From Brachyspira sp. (GTDB taxonomy: Bacteria; Spirochaetota; Brachyspiria; Brachyspirales; Brachyspiraceae): a DNA stretch of 37,277 nucleotides. Below are positions 1-8,443 of the stretch, piece after piece. The notes beneath the pieces are model-generated. The model was not told the origin of the DNA, did no database searches, and saw nothing but the letters and a program-made list of their open reading frames with translations. The translations under genes and the position numbers were made by a program. The number at the start of each line of letters is the position of its first letter. Positions within the stretch are counted from its first letter, which is position 1. Location: NCBI RefSeq assembly GCF_029258575.1, contig NZ_JARHYI010000024.1, positions 1 through 37,277 of the forward strand. Direction: 5' to 3'.

Positions 1-338
1 TTAATGTTAATCCTGTAATAATAAGAAATATTTTAATACGGCTTCAAAAAGCTGATATTATTACGGTTAAAAGAGGTACAGGAGGTATTTCTTTAAATAG
101 AAAAATAGAAAATATAAATTTTTTTGATATATTTAATGCCGTTGATAGTTTGGAAGATAATAAGCTTTTTAGTTTTCATGAAAATCCAAATAAAAAATGC
201 CAAGTAGGAAGCATGATTAATGATGTACTGCAGCCAAAATTAGATGATATTCAAAAGGCTATGGAAAAAGAACTTAAAAAAATAACTTTAAAAGATGTAT
301 ATAAAAAATTGAAAGATAATATCACTCAGGAGTTATAA
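1..338 (+). CDS. Rrf2-family transcriptional regulator, 3' part only
   Basis: The frame is open from the window edge (first whole codon at 3) to a TAA at 336-338, giving the last 112 residues; the true start lies outside the window. The visible part begins in the winged helix-turn-helix (NPVIIRNILIRLQKADIITV), followed by the wing KRGTGGISLNRK. A C-terminal part carries LFSFHENPNKKCQVGSMIND and a helical tail, as in YwnA-like members of the Rrf2 family. Only one cysteine is visible, so the three-cysteine cluster of IscR/NsrR is absent; a redox or small-molecule repressor without an Fe-S cluster is more likely (inference). The start of the DNA-binding domain is not seen. Family call is fairly sure, target unknown. 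Confidence 0.8.
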   Translation, partial: NVNPVIIRNILIRLQKADIITVKRGTGGISLNRKIENINFFDIFNAVDSLEDNKLFSFHENPNKKCQVGSMINDVLQPKLDDIQKAMEKELKKITLKDVYKKLKDNITQEL

Positions 339-367
339 AAAATTATATAAATTGATTTATTTATCAT

Positions 368-395
368 TTGACATAATATATTTATTTAGTATAAT
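368..395 (+). promoter_or_regulatory. Sigma-70 promoter directly abutting the start codon at 403
   Basis: TTGACA at 368-373 and TATAAT at 390-395 with a 16-base spacer. The expected transcription start (6-7 bases after the -10) falls on or next to the ATG at 403, so the mRNA would have no leader. No Shine-Dalgarno-like sequence lies between the -10 box and the ATG. Confidence 0.75.
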
Positions 396-402
396 TTAGA
401 CT

Positions 403-687
403 ATGAATAAATATATTTTAATACATAGAATAATTAATACATCGATATTTATGCTTTTTCCAATAGGAGCATTTTATATCATTGAGCATGCTAAGATAAA
501 AGCAGGTATTTATGGATTGATCTTTATCACAGTTAATATTATTGAAATATTATTATTTATTTCTTTTCTTATTGTATCTTCAAGATGTGAATGGGGTACA
601 AGAAAACAGCATGCTTTTGTAAAGGCTGGTATTTCTCTTATTATATATTTGATGATTATTATAATGGCTATTATTTCTATTTTTTAA
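403..687 (+). CDS. Small membrane protein of unknown function
   Basis: A 94-residue hydrophobic protein with about three membrane segments (around residues 12-28, 35-58 and 73-94) and a short polar loop ending SSRCEWGTRKQHAF between the second and third. I do not recognise the family. It has its own strong promoter whose -10 box ends 7 bases before the ATG, so it is probably translated from a leaderless mRNA. It lies 52 bases upstream of waaA on the same strand and may be cotranscribed with it. The steady codon use and hydrophobic periodicity support a real gene, but function cannot be inferred. Confidence 0.7.
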   Translation: MNKYILIHRIINTSIFMLFPIGAFYIIEHAKIKAGIYGLIFITVNIIEILLFISFLIVSSRCEWGTRKQHAFVKAGISLIIYLMIIIMAIISIF

Positions 688-739
688 TCTTATATAATAG
701 AGCATTATTAATATTATTTTATCAAAATTAGGAATTTTT

Positions 740-1999
740 ATGCTATTTACATATATAATTTATGTATCTTTAATGTATCTCTTTTATCCTCTCATCTTTA
801 TAGTTTTTTCTATTATTATGATATTTAATAAACCTATTCGTAAAGGTGCTTTATCTAGACTTGGTTTTATATATCCTAAAGAAAATAATAAAAATGCTGT
901 TTGGATACATGCTGTTAGTGTAGGGGAGATAGTTGCTGTTAAAGAAATAGTATTTTCTTTAATAGATAGAGGATATAGTGTTTATTTATCTACAACTACT
1001 GTAGGAGGGTATGATATAGCAAGAAAAAATTATGGGGATAAAGTAGAACTTTTTTATTTGACTTTAGATTATCCTCATATGATTAATAAACTTATAAAAT
1101 TAATATCTCCTGAATATGTGATGATAGCAGAAATAGAAATATGGCCTGCTTTTATATATTTACTTCATAAGAAACTTATACCTTTATATATGATTAATGG
1201 CAGAATAGGAAAGAAAGAAATAAAAGGATATAAAAATTTTCAATTCTTTTTTAAATCTTATTTTAATATGTATACCAAAATATTGGCACAAAGCAATATA
1301 GACAAAGAAAATATGATTAGTATAGGAATGCCTGAATCTCTAATTACAGTTACAGGAAATCTAAAATATGATATAAATTATTATGCAGATGAAAAAAAAA
1401 TAGATGCCCTTGAAAATAGAATACCTGTTAATAAATTTATAATAACAGCAGGAAGCACTCATCAAGGAGAGGAAGAACTTATATTAAAAGCTATAGATAA
1501 TTTGGGTATTAAAGATAAAGTATATATAGTAATAGTACCTAGGGATATAACTAGAGGAGAGGATATACAAAAACTTTCATATAAATTAGGATATGAACTT
1601 CCTCTTTATGCAAATTATAATGAAAAATCTGAAGATGGTATTATAATCAATACTATAGGAGAATTGTTAAATTGGTATAAGCTTTCTGATTTGGTTATAA
1701 TGGGTGGTACTTTTACGGGTACTATGGGTGGACATAATATATTGGAGGCAATTTATTTTAAGAAGCTCGTTATAGTTGGAAAGTATATGTATAATTTTAT
1801 TGAAATATATGAGTATATGAAAGAAGTTGTATTGACTTGTGATGATAAAGAAAAACTTCCTGAGATTATACAAAAAGCCTATCAAGATGAAGAACTTAGA
1901 AATATATTAGCAGAAAAAGCTTATAATTTGCTTATACAAAATAATGGATCTTCAAAAAGAACTCTTGATATCATAAATAAATATCAAGGTATAGTATAA
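740..1999 (+). CDS. waaA: 3-deoxy-D-manno-octulosonic acid (Kdo) transferase
   Basis: WaaA/KdtA transfers Kdo from CMP-Kdo to lipid A precursor at the inner face of the cytoplasmic membrane, the first step of lipopolysaccharide core assembly. The 419 residues have the usual length and order: an N-terminal membrane anchor (about 5-28), WIHAVSVGE (55-63, with the presumed catalytic glutamate), EIEIWP (131-136), the GT-B linker, AGSTHQGEE (237-245), VPRDITRGED (266-275), GELLNWY (307-313) and GGTFTGTMGGHNILE (322-336) for nucleotide-sugar binding. Family members usually read VPRH at the third-last motif; here it is VPRD. The start has AGGA 7-10 bases upstream. No other LPS core genes are adjacent. 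Confidence 0.93.
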   Translation: MLFTYIIYVSLMYLFYPLIFIVFSIIMIFNKPIRKGALSRLGFIYPKENNKNAVWIHAVSVGEIVAVKEIVFSLIDRGYSVYLSTTTVGGYDIARKNYGDKVELFYLTLDYPHMINKLIKLISPEYVMIAEIEIWPAFIYLLHKKLIPLYMINGRIGKKEIKGYKNFQFFFKSYFNMYTKILAQSNIDKENMISIGMPESLITVTGNLKYDINYYADEKKIDALENRIPVNKFIITAGSTHQGEEELILKAIDNLGIKDKVYIVIVPRDITRGEDIQKLSYKLGYELPLYANYNEKSEDGIIINTIGELLNWYKLSDLVIMGGTFTGTMGGHNILEAIYFKKLVIVGKYMYNFIEIYEYMKEVVLTCDDKEKLPEIIQKAYQDEELRNILAEKAYNLLIQNNGSSKRTLDIINKYQGIV

Positions 2000-2018
2000 T
2001 AGTAAATTATATACTTAA

Positions 2019-2546
2019 ACATTTTTATTAGTTGTAAACTCTAATTATATCTATATGCATTATTTTGGAATATATTTCGGCTGGTATAGAGATACATTTA
2101 AATTTCAAGGCTTTACATATGAATTTGATAGTATTATTACAGGACTTAGTCTTGAATGGAAATCTTCAATATTTCAAATAGGTATAGTAGGTGTGGTAAA
2201 TTTTCTTTATCTAGTAAATATTGTATATGAAAGAATTATTCGCATTAGATAGTAAAACTTTATTATCAAAATTAATAATCTAATTATATCTTATGTAAAA
2301 TTTTATACTGGCGTAAATTTCTTTTTAGTGAGTTTAATATTTTATGTTAATTTTGACCTGCGAACCTCACAAATAAAAGCTAATTTAGCCTCATTAGGTG
2401 AAGTATATAGATATCCTATTCAATGAACTTCTGTTAATCTAGGTTTTTAGATTGGTATACATTTACCTATTATAAAATTTGTTAAAATAATGATTTATGA
2501 TGTTAGAAACGGCATTAAAAAATATTATATTCTCATAATATCGTAA
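2019..2546 (+). pseudogene. Decayed outer-membrane-type protein gene
   Basis: One reading frame from 2019 to a TAATAA at 2544 stays protein-like across about 175 codons but is broken by stops at 2250, 2253, 2424 and 2448. Fragments include GIYFGWYRDTFKFQGFTYEF, SIITGLSLEWKSSIFQIGIV, DLRTSQIKANLASLGEVYRY and IMIYDVRNGIKKYYIL. Alternating aromatic/polar strands and short turns resemble beta-barrel outer membrane proteins (inference from pattern). The 5' end and any signal peptide are missing: a stop at 2016 closes the frame, close to the end of waaA. An intact relative elsewhere in the genome is likely. The short open piece at 2055-2252 is part of this relic and not a separate gene. Confidence 0.6.
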
Positions 2547-2570
2547 TAAGTTTGTAGTTTATATAAAGTT

Positions 2571-3869
2571 CTATAATATATTTTTATATGAATTAATAAA
2601 TTCACTTGCTGCATACAATGAACCTATAACTAATATAGGTTTATTTATAGATTTTACATTCTTAATTGCTTCATCAAAATCTGGTATATGAATAACATTT
2701 GGTTTATCTTTTAAATATTCATATATTTTATAACTGTCTGTTTCTTTATATGTGATATTATTTGGCGAGCTTAATATTATTTTAGAATCATATTTTTTTA
2801 ATATATCAGACATACTTTTTATATCCTTCTGACTTAAAGGAGCAAATAATATTATTATATCATCATACCATTTATATATAGTATTTAATACTCTCTCTAA
2901 TGATTTGGCATTATGAGCACCATCTACTATTATATCATTATTTTTTTGTATAAATGTAAGGCGTGCATTTATATGAAATTCTTTCAATGAATTTATTGCC
3001 TTATTAATATTTTTTTCTTTATAATTATTATCATTATTCAAAATTAATGTTAATGCTTTAAAAGATATAGAAATATTTTCTGCCTGATGTTCTCCCAAAA
3101 GAGAAGTTGAAAAATTATATTTGTTATCTTTATCCTTATATATAAACTCTAATTTTTCACTGCTATTTAGTATTACATCTGCATCAAAATCTTTTTTAAA
3201 TACATAAAGTTTACATTCATTTTCTGCTGCAATATTTTCTATTATTTTTATTGAATTTTCTTCCTGAAATGCAGATATTACAATAGTATTGGGTTTTATT
3301 ATACCTGCTTTTTGCATAGTTATTTCTTCTATTGTGTATCCTAATATTTCCATATGATCATAAGATATAGATGTAAGAATATTTATATCAGATTTTACTA
3401 TATTTGTGCAATCTAATTTTCCACCTATTCCAACTTCAATACAGGCATAATCTACTGCATTCAAATAAAAATAATATAATCCTATTATAGTGAATATTTC
3501 AAATACAGTGATATTATTATATATTTCATTATTATCTATAACATCTTTTATTTTTTTTGTTATATTAATAAAATCTTCTTCGCTTATCCATTCATCATTT
3601 ATAGAAATTCTTTCCCTTTCACATATTATATGAGGAGATGTAAATGAAGCTGTTTTATATCCTATTGTTGAAAGCATTTTAGATAATGTTAAAGTAACTG
3701 AACCTTTACCCTTTGTACCTGTTATATGTATTACTTTAAATGTTTGTCTATATCCTAATATTTTTAATATTTCTTTTACATTATTTATATGATTCAAATT
3801 TTTCTTATGCAAAGTTTTTTTTCCCATAAAGGAATATATATAATCTAAAGTTTCATTTATATTGTTCAT
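2571..3869 (-). CDS. folC: Folylpolyglutamate synthase / dihydrofolate synthase
   Basis: FolC adds glutamate to dihydropteroate and/or folates in an ATP-dependent ligase reaction (Mur ligase fold, cytoplasmic). The 432 residues show the P-loop HITGTKGKGSVT (about 48-60), FTSPHI shortly after, the EVGIGGKLDCTN segment and the C-terminal Mur-ligase domain with DGAHN. Length is normal for the family. There is no clear Shine-Dalgarno; a GGG lies about 10 bases upstream of the ATG. It is separated from pnp by a bidirectional terminator and has its own promoter at 3899-3927. No folP or folE is in view, so whether it acts as DHFS, FPGS or both cannot be told. Confidence 0.92.
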   Translation of the reverse strand: MNNINETLDYIYSFMGKKTLHKKNLNHINNVKEILKILGYRQTFKVIHITGTKGKGSVTLTLSKMLSTIGYKTASFTSPHIICERERISINDEWISEEDFINITKKIKDVIDNNEIYNNITVFEIFTIIGLYYFYLNAVDYACIEVGIGGKLDCTNIVKSDINILTSISYDHMEILGYTIEEITMQKAGIIKPNTIVISAFQEENSIKIIENIAAENECKLYVFKKDFDADVILNSSEKLEFIYKDKDNKYNFSTSLLGEHQAENISISFKALTLILNNDNNYKEKNINKAINSLKEFHINARLTFIQKNNDIIVDGAHNAKSLERVLNTIYKWYDDIIILFAPLSQKDIKSMSDILKKYDSKIILSSPNNITYKETDSYKIYEYLKDKPNVIHIPDFDEAIKNVKSINKPILVIGSLYAASEFINSYKNIL

Positions 3870-3898
3870 TTATCATTACCCAGCAAAAAATTAGCAAT

Positions 3899-3927
3899 AG
3901 AATATCATATTTCAAAAAAGACTTCAA
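3899..3927 (-). promoter_or_regulatory. Promoter for folC
   Basis: Reading the minus strand: TTGAAG at 3927-3922, a 17-base spacer, TATTCT at 3904-3899. This gives an expected leader of about 22 bases before the folC ATG at 3869. The -10 box is a moderate match. Confidence 0.45.
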
Positions 3928-3935
3928 TATAATGT

Positions 3936-3975
3936 AATAAAAAATAATACCGTTATTTTCTAACGGTCTTTTTTA
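3936..3975 (-). terminator. Bidirectional intrinsic terminator after pnp
   Basis: A perfect 7-base stem, ACCGTTA (3949-3955) and TAACGGT (3961-3967), with a 5-base loop. The flanks give T-rich tails on both strands: CTTTTTTATT after it on plus, ATTATTTTTTATTA after it on minus. It sits about 20 bases past the pnp stop and would end the ribF-rpsO-pnp transcript. Confidence 0.85.
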
Positions 3976-3986
3976 TTAATTAGATT

Positions 3987-6137
3987 TTAAAATCTTTTTT
4001 TCCTATCATACTTATCGTATTTTCTTTCTTTTCTAGTATGCTCTTCTTCAACATAATCAGCAGGCTTTTCTAATAAGGCTTTTCGGCTTAAAGAATATTT
4101 TCCGCCTTTAATATCCATAATCTTTACTTTTACCTCATCACCTATCTTTAAAACCTCTTCCACATTCATAACATGTTTATAAGCAAGTTCAGATATATGA
4201 CAAAGTCCTTCTACTCCTGGAAGTATTTCAACGAAAGCACCAAAATCTTTAATGTCTTTAACTATACCGTCATAAACTTCTCCAACTTCAGGATCTTTAA
4301 CATAAGAATTTATAAGCTGTATAGTTTTATCCAATGTAGGAGTATCAGGTGCAAATATATTTACTATTCCACTGTCTTGTATTTCTACATCGCTTCCAGT
4401 TTCTTCGATTATAGCTTTTATATTTTTGCCTCCAGGTCCTATTAATACTCTAATCTTTTCAGGATTAACTTCCATAGTTTTATATTTAGGAGCAAAATCA
4501 GAGATTTCTCCAACATTAGATATTGTAGAATCGATTATATCAAGTATAAAATATCTTGCCTTTTTAGCTTGTTCCAATGCCTCTTTCAATATTTGAGCTG
4601 AAATTCCTGTAAGTTTGATATCAAGCTGAAAAGCAGTAATACCTTTACGAGTTCCAGCTACCTTGAAGTCCATATCCCCCAAATGATCTTCTATCCCTTG
4701 TATATCTGTAAGTATTTTATAGCCGTCTTTGTAAGTAGCAAGTCCCATAGCAATACCAGCAACACTAGCATTGAGAGGAACTCCTGCAGAAAGTAATGAC
4801 ATTGTAGAAGCACATATAGTAGCCATTGATGAAGAACCGTTACTTTCTAATATCTCAGCAACTGCCCTTATTGTATAAGGAAATTTTTCTTTAGGAGGAA
4901 GTACAGCATTAAAAGAACGTTCTGCTAAATTTCCATGTCCTATTTCTCTTCTTCCTGGGGCTCCATATCTTCCAACTTCTCCAACAGAGAAAGGAGGGAA
5001 ATTATAATGAAGCATGAAAGTTTTATTTTCTTTACCGTATATATCATCCATTAACTGAGCATCTTTTTCACTTCCCAATGTAACTATAGATAAACATTGA
5101 GTTTGCCCTCTAGTAAAGAGTCCTGAACCATGAACTCTAGGTATAAGATTAGTCATAGTAGTTATAGGGCGTATTTCATCTAATGCTCTGCCATCAGGAC
5201 GCATTCCTTTTTCTACTATAGCCTCTCTTACAATTTCTTCTTCTATAGAATGACAAATACCTTTTACTTGGGATATTAGTTTTTCATCTTCTATTTTTGT
5301 TTTGATATACTCTTCTATTTCGTTGAAAGCATTATCCATACTTTCATTTCTTTTAGTTTTATCAGGATTATAATTGGCAGCTTCTATTTTTTCTCTTCCA
5401 TATTCAGTAACCATTTTTAGTAAATCAGTATCATATTCAAATAATTCCTGTTCTATTTTTTGAGTTCCGCAAAGATTAGCCATTTCATTTTGCATATCAA
5501 TATACTTCTGCATCTCTTTATGAGCTAATTCTATAGCACCTATAAATACCTCTTCTGAAACCTCTTTAGCCTCTCCTTCAATCATCAAAATGGCATCTTT
5601 ACTTCCAGCAACAATAATGTCCAATTCGCTAGAAGCAAGTTCGCTGTTTTTAGGATTTACTATATATTCTCCATTTTTATATCCTATTCTTACAGCTGCT
5701 ACAGGACCTGAAAAAGGTATCCAAGAAATTGTGAGGGCTGCAGAAGAAGCTATTAATGCCAAAGCATCAGTATGCATATCAGTATCTACAGAAAGTACTG
5801 TAGGTATTATTTGAACTTCATTTCTAAAACCTTCAGGAAATAAAGGTCTTAATGGTCTGTCTATTATACGAGATATTAATATTTCTTTATCTCTAGGTTT
5901 AGCTTCTCTTTTGAAAAAACCACCGGGTATTTTACCACCTGCATAATATTTTTCATTATAATTTACTGTTAAAGGGAAAAAGTCAGATTCTAAATTTGGT
6001 TTTTTAGCTGCTACAACAGTTGCTAATATAGTTGTATTTCCAAGTCTCAAAGTTACAGAACCATGAGCCTGTTTCGCTAAAAGTCCGGTTTCTAAAATTA
6101 ACTCCTCTCCACAAAATACGCTTTTAACTGCAATCAT
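3987..6137 (-). CDS. pnp: Polyribonucleotide nucleotidyltransferase (PNPase)
   Basis: A 3'-5' phosphorolytic exoribonuclease, usually a trimer, acting in mRNA decay. All domains are present in 716 residues: first RNase PH-like domain (about 10-145), helical linker (about 240-310), second RNase PH-like domain (about 315-545, with MRPDGRALDEIRPI and the acidic DHLGDMDFKVAGT catalytic segment), KH domain (VLIGPGGKNIKAII, about 564-577) and S1 domain (VYDGIVKDIKDFGAFVE, about 621-637). The C-terminus is short, basic and charged (ERKYDKYDRKKRF). AAAGGAG lies 7 bases before the ATG. It follows rpsO by 61 bases, the order also seen in E. coli and many bacteria. It ends at the terminator at 3949-3967. 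Confidence 0.97.
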   Translation of the reverse strand: MIAVKSVFCGEELILETGLLAKQAHGSVTLRLGNTTILATVVAAKKPNLESDFFPLTVNYNEKYYAGGKIPGGFFKREAKPRDKEILISRIIDRPLRPLFPEGFRNEVQIIPTVLSVDTDMHTDALALIASSAALTISWIPFSGPVAAVRIGYKNGEYIVNPKNSELASSELDIIVAGSKDAILMIEGEAKEVSEEVFIGAIELAHKEMQKYIDMQNEMANLCGTQKIEQELFEYDTDLLKMVTEYGREKIEAANYNPDKTKRNESMDNAFNEIEEYIKTKIEDEKLISQVKGICHSIEEEIVREAIVEKGMRPDGRALDEIRPITTMTNLIPRVHGSGLFTRGQTQCLSIVTLGSEKDAQLMDDIYGKENKTFMLHYNFPPFSVGEVGRYGAPGRREIGHGNLAERSFNAVLPPKEKFPYTIRAVAEILESNGSSSMATICASTMSLLSAGVPLNASVAGIAMGLATYKDGYKILTDIQGIEDHLGDMDFKVAGTRKGITAFQLDIKLTGISAQILKEALEQAKKARYFILDIIDSTISNVGEISDFAPKYKTMEVNPEKIRVLIGPGGKNIKAIIEETGSDVEIQDSGIVNIFAPDTPTLDKTIQLINSYVKDPEVGEVYDGIVKDIKDFGAFVEILPGVEGLCHISELAYKHVMNVEEVLKIGDEVKVKIMDIKGGKYSLSRKALLEKPADYVEEEHTRKERKYDKYDRKKRF

Positions 6138-6198
6138 ATTCTACTCCTTTAAGTACAAAACACCGAGAGGGTATTGATATTAAATATAAATTTTCTAA

Positions 6199-6468
6199 TT
6201 ATTTTCTTAATTTTAATCTTTGTATTAGACTTTTATAAGCTTCTATATCAGTTTTTCTCAAATAGTTAAGAAGTTTTCTTCTCTTAGCAACCATTTTAAG
6301 AAGACCCATTCTTGAATGATTATCCTTAGTGTGAGTTTGGAAATGATCTTTTAAATAAGTTATACGATTAGTTAAAAGTGCTACTTGTACTTCAGTAGAA
6401 CCTGTATCCTTTTCATTTTTACCAAATTCTTTAATTATTTTTGCTTTTTCGTCTGCTGTGATAGACAT
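6199..6468 (-). CDS. rpsO: 30S ribosomal protein S15
   Basis: S15 is a primary 16S rRNA-binding protein that organises the small-subunit platform. At 89 residues it is full length, with the family signature around [26 protein letters not shown] (given here as two runs in the sequence, residues about 42-67). AAAGGAGAA sits just before the ATG. The start overlaps the end of ribF by 34 bases, so its ribosome binding site lies inside ribF coding sequence. pnp follows 61 bases later. Coupled expression of ribF, rpsO and pnp is likely. No obvious S15 autoregulatory structure could be drawn by eye. Confidence 0.96.
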   Translation of the reverse strand: MSITADEKAKIIKEFGKNEKDTGSTEVQVALLTNRITYLKDHFQTHTKDNHSRMGLLKMVAKRRKLLNYLRKTDIEAYKSLIQRLKLRK

Positions 6469-7367
6469 GTTGTTCTCCTTTTGAAATATTTTCTTATCTT
6501 TTTTTCATCATTCTCTAGTAATTTTTTTACTTCATCTATAGAATTAACCTTTATATTATCTCGTATATATTTGAGTAATATAACGGTTATTTTTTTGCCG
6601 TATATCATCTTGGAGAAATCCAATATATGGCTTTCTACTCTAAGTTCTTTATTAATATTGCTTATACCTATAAATGTAAGTGCCTGATAGCTAATGTCGC
6701 TATTGCCTATTTGTACGGTTGAGCTATATACTCCCATTTTAGGTATAAAAATATTTTTAGGTATTTCTAAATTTGCGGTAGGATATCCTATTTTTCTTCC
6801 TAAAGCATTGCCATGAACTACCAATCCGCTCATAGAATATTCTCTTCCAAGCATTTTATTTACACTAGTCATATCTCCATTAGACAGACATTCTCTAATA
6901 TTTGAGCTTGAAATCTTATCATTTTTATATTTATGAAATTTAACGAAACTTACTCCAACTCCGCATTCTTTTGCGTATTTTTTTAAAAATTCATCATCTC
7001 CAATTCTGTCTTTACCAAAAGCAAAATCAATACCCACTGCAATATGTTTCATACGATAATATTCTATAAGCTTATCAAAGAACTCTTTAGCTTCCATTTT
7101 ATAAAATTCTGGTAAAAAGTCAATAACAATTATATAATTAATACCAAGAGACTTGATAAATGCATTATTATCATCAGTATTATATATTGACAAATTCTTT
7201 TTTTTAATAACTATTGCTATTGAAATTAGATTATTTTTTTTGGCATAATCAACCGTATATTTAATGAGCTTTTGATGACCTCTATGTACACTGTCAAATT
7301 TCCCTATTGTTATTATGCTTTCTTTTTTTAAATCTATTTTGCAAAAATCATTGATAATTTGACTCAT
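6435..7367 (-). CDS. ribF: Bifunctional riboflavin kinase / FAD synthetase
   Basis: RibF makes FMN and then FAD from riboflavin with ATP. In 310 residues the N-terminal nucleotidyltransferase half shows [11 protein letters not shown] (22-32; the family usually has GxFDGxHxGH) and [12 protein letters not shown]. The C-terminal flavokinase half shows [18 protein letters not shown] and [18 protein letters not shown]. The start is one base after the stop of the upstream membrane protein gene, and the 3' end overlaps rpsO by 34 bases, so it is in the middle of a tight operon. The last residues (after about 295) are encoded in the overlap with rpsO and are unlikely to be conserved. Confidence 0.94.
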   Translation of the reverse strand: MSQIINDFCKIDLKKESIITIGKFDSVHRGHQKLIKYTVDYAKKNNLISIAIVIKKKNLSIYNTDDNNAFIKSLGINYIIVIDFLPEFYKMEAKEFFDKLIEYYRMKHIAVGIDFAFGKDRIGDDEFLKKYAKECGVGVSFVKFHKYKNDKISSSNIRECLSNGDMTSVNKMLGREYSMSGLVVHGNALGRKIGYPTANLEIPKNIFIPKMGVYSSTVQIGNSDISYQALTFIGISNINKELRVESHILDFSKMIYGKKITVILLKYIRDNIKVNSIDEVKKLLENDEKKIRKYFKRRTTCLSQQTKKQK

Positions 7368-7368
7368 C

Positions 7369-8394
7369 TTAGTATTCTTTTTCCATTTCCTTAATTATTT
7401 GTTGTTTTTTATCATTGTTCAATACTTTTTTCAAAATTAATGATACTATTATAATAGTTAATGACATCATGAATGTATATAAATTCATAGTCCAATAGTT
7501 TAAATTTCTTATTATTATTTCTACTAAATTATAATGTTCTACATTTATAGCAAATATTACTTTTATTATTCCATATAATAAAAATGCATTTAGTATATTA
7601 TGATATATATATTGTCTTGAATGTAATGATAATCCAAGCATATAAAAAGAGAAAAATAAAAACCATATATTAAAAAATATTAAAATAATAGCAAATACAG
7701 GAATATTTGCCAAAGTTATTATTTTTAATAATGCAGATATAACAGGAAAAGCTTCAAAACCAAATATAATATCAGATATAAAATTTGATATATAATTTAT
7801 AAATGAATTTCTCTCAAATAAGCTTGATGCTTTTTCCACTTTTGAAACACCGTATATCTCTGTAACTTCATGTAATGATATTTCTTTATCTGTAATATAT
7901 ATATAATCTGCTATATATAACTTTCCTAAAACTGGAGGGTCTATTAGTATTACATTTTTATATGTATTATCTAAAAGTTTGTATCCTACTTTTATTAGAT
8001 AATTATCTACTTTGGTAAAATATTTTCCACTTTCATCTATATACATAGAACTTCTATCATTAAGTTCATTTCTCAAATAATCTATATTTTTATCGAATAC
8101 TATTATATATGCTGGATATAATGTTACAAAAAATGATAATATCCCTATTGCAGTTATAGCTGATAAATGTCCTACCAATTTATTCATTGAGCCTATTAAT
8201 ATTAAAGATGATGTTATCGCTGCTATGATAATAGCAAAGAAATAATGCTCCATCAAATTTTTTATTAAATCAAAATTAATATTTTGAGATATATTGTTTG
8301 TTTCTAATACTTTAAAGCAATATATTCCGAAGTATATTACAAAAAATACTATAAAGAAAAGTATAAGAATAATAAGATTTTTAACAATTTTCAT
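7369..8394 (-). CDS. Polytopic membrane protein of unknown function
   Basis: 341 residues with two N-terminal membrane helices (about 5-27 and 48-70) plus a third (about 80-100), an extracytoplasmic-looking domain of about 110 residues (rich in D, N, Y; contains IDESGKYFTKVDNYLIKVGY), and a further four or so helices (about 220-245, 245-262, 270-290 and 305-328). It ends in a charged tail KQQIIKEMEKEY. I do not recognise the family; topology alone resembles transport-accessory or permease-like proteins, but no motif supports that. It heads the ribF-rpsO-pnp run, with only one base before ribF. No Shine-Dalgarno is visible and a TATAAT ends 8 bases before the ATG, so the mRNA may be leaderless. 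Confidence 0.75.
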   Translation of the reverse strand: MKIVKNLIILILFFIVFFVIYFGIYCFKVLETNNISQNINFDLIKNLMEHYFFAIIIAAITSSLILIGSMNKLVGHLSAITAIGILSFFVTLYPAYIIVFDKNIDYLRNELNDRSSMYIDESGKYFTKVDNYLIKVGYKLLDNTYKNVILIDPPVLGKLYIADYIYITDKEISLHEVTEIYGVSKVEKASSLFERNSFINYISNFISDIIFGFEAFPVISALLKIITLANIPVFAIILIFFNIWFLFFSFYMLGLSLHSRQYIYHNILNAFLLYGIIKVIFAINVEHYNLVEIIIRNLNYWTMNLYTFMMSLTIIIVSLILKKVLNNDKKQQIIKEMEKEY

Positions 8395-8402
8395 GGCTAT
8401 AT

Positions 8403-8429
8403 ATTATATCTATGATGAGAAAAATTCAA
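8403..8429 (-). promoter_or_regulatory. Promoter of the membrane protein-ribF-rpsO-pnp unit
   Basis: On the minus strand: TTGAAT (8429-8424), a 15-base spacer, TATAAT (8408-8403). Only 8 bases separate the -10 from the ATG at 8394, which implies a start of transcription at or next to the start codon. The spacer is short, so strength is uncertain. Confidence 0.5.
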
Positions 8430-8443
8430 GTATAAAAATAAAA

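Noticed and set aside
4173-4445. Open frame on plus inside pnp
   Set aside because: Shadow of the PNPase KH/S1 region; composition is F/Y/S-rich as expected for antisense of AT-rich coding DNA.
6138-6198. Hairpin in the rpsO-pnp gap as a terminator or RNase III site
   Set aside because: Only a 3-base stem (ACC/GGT) can be drawn, too weak to support.
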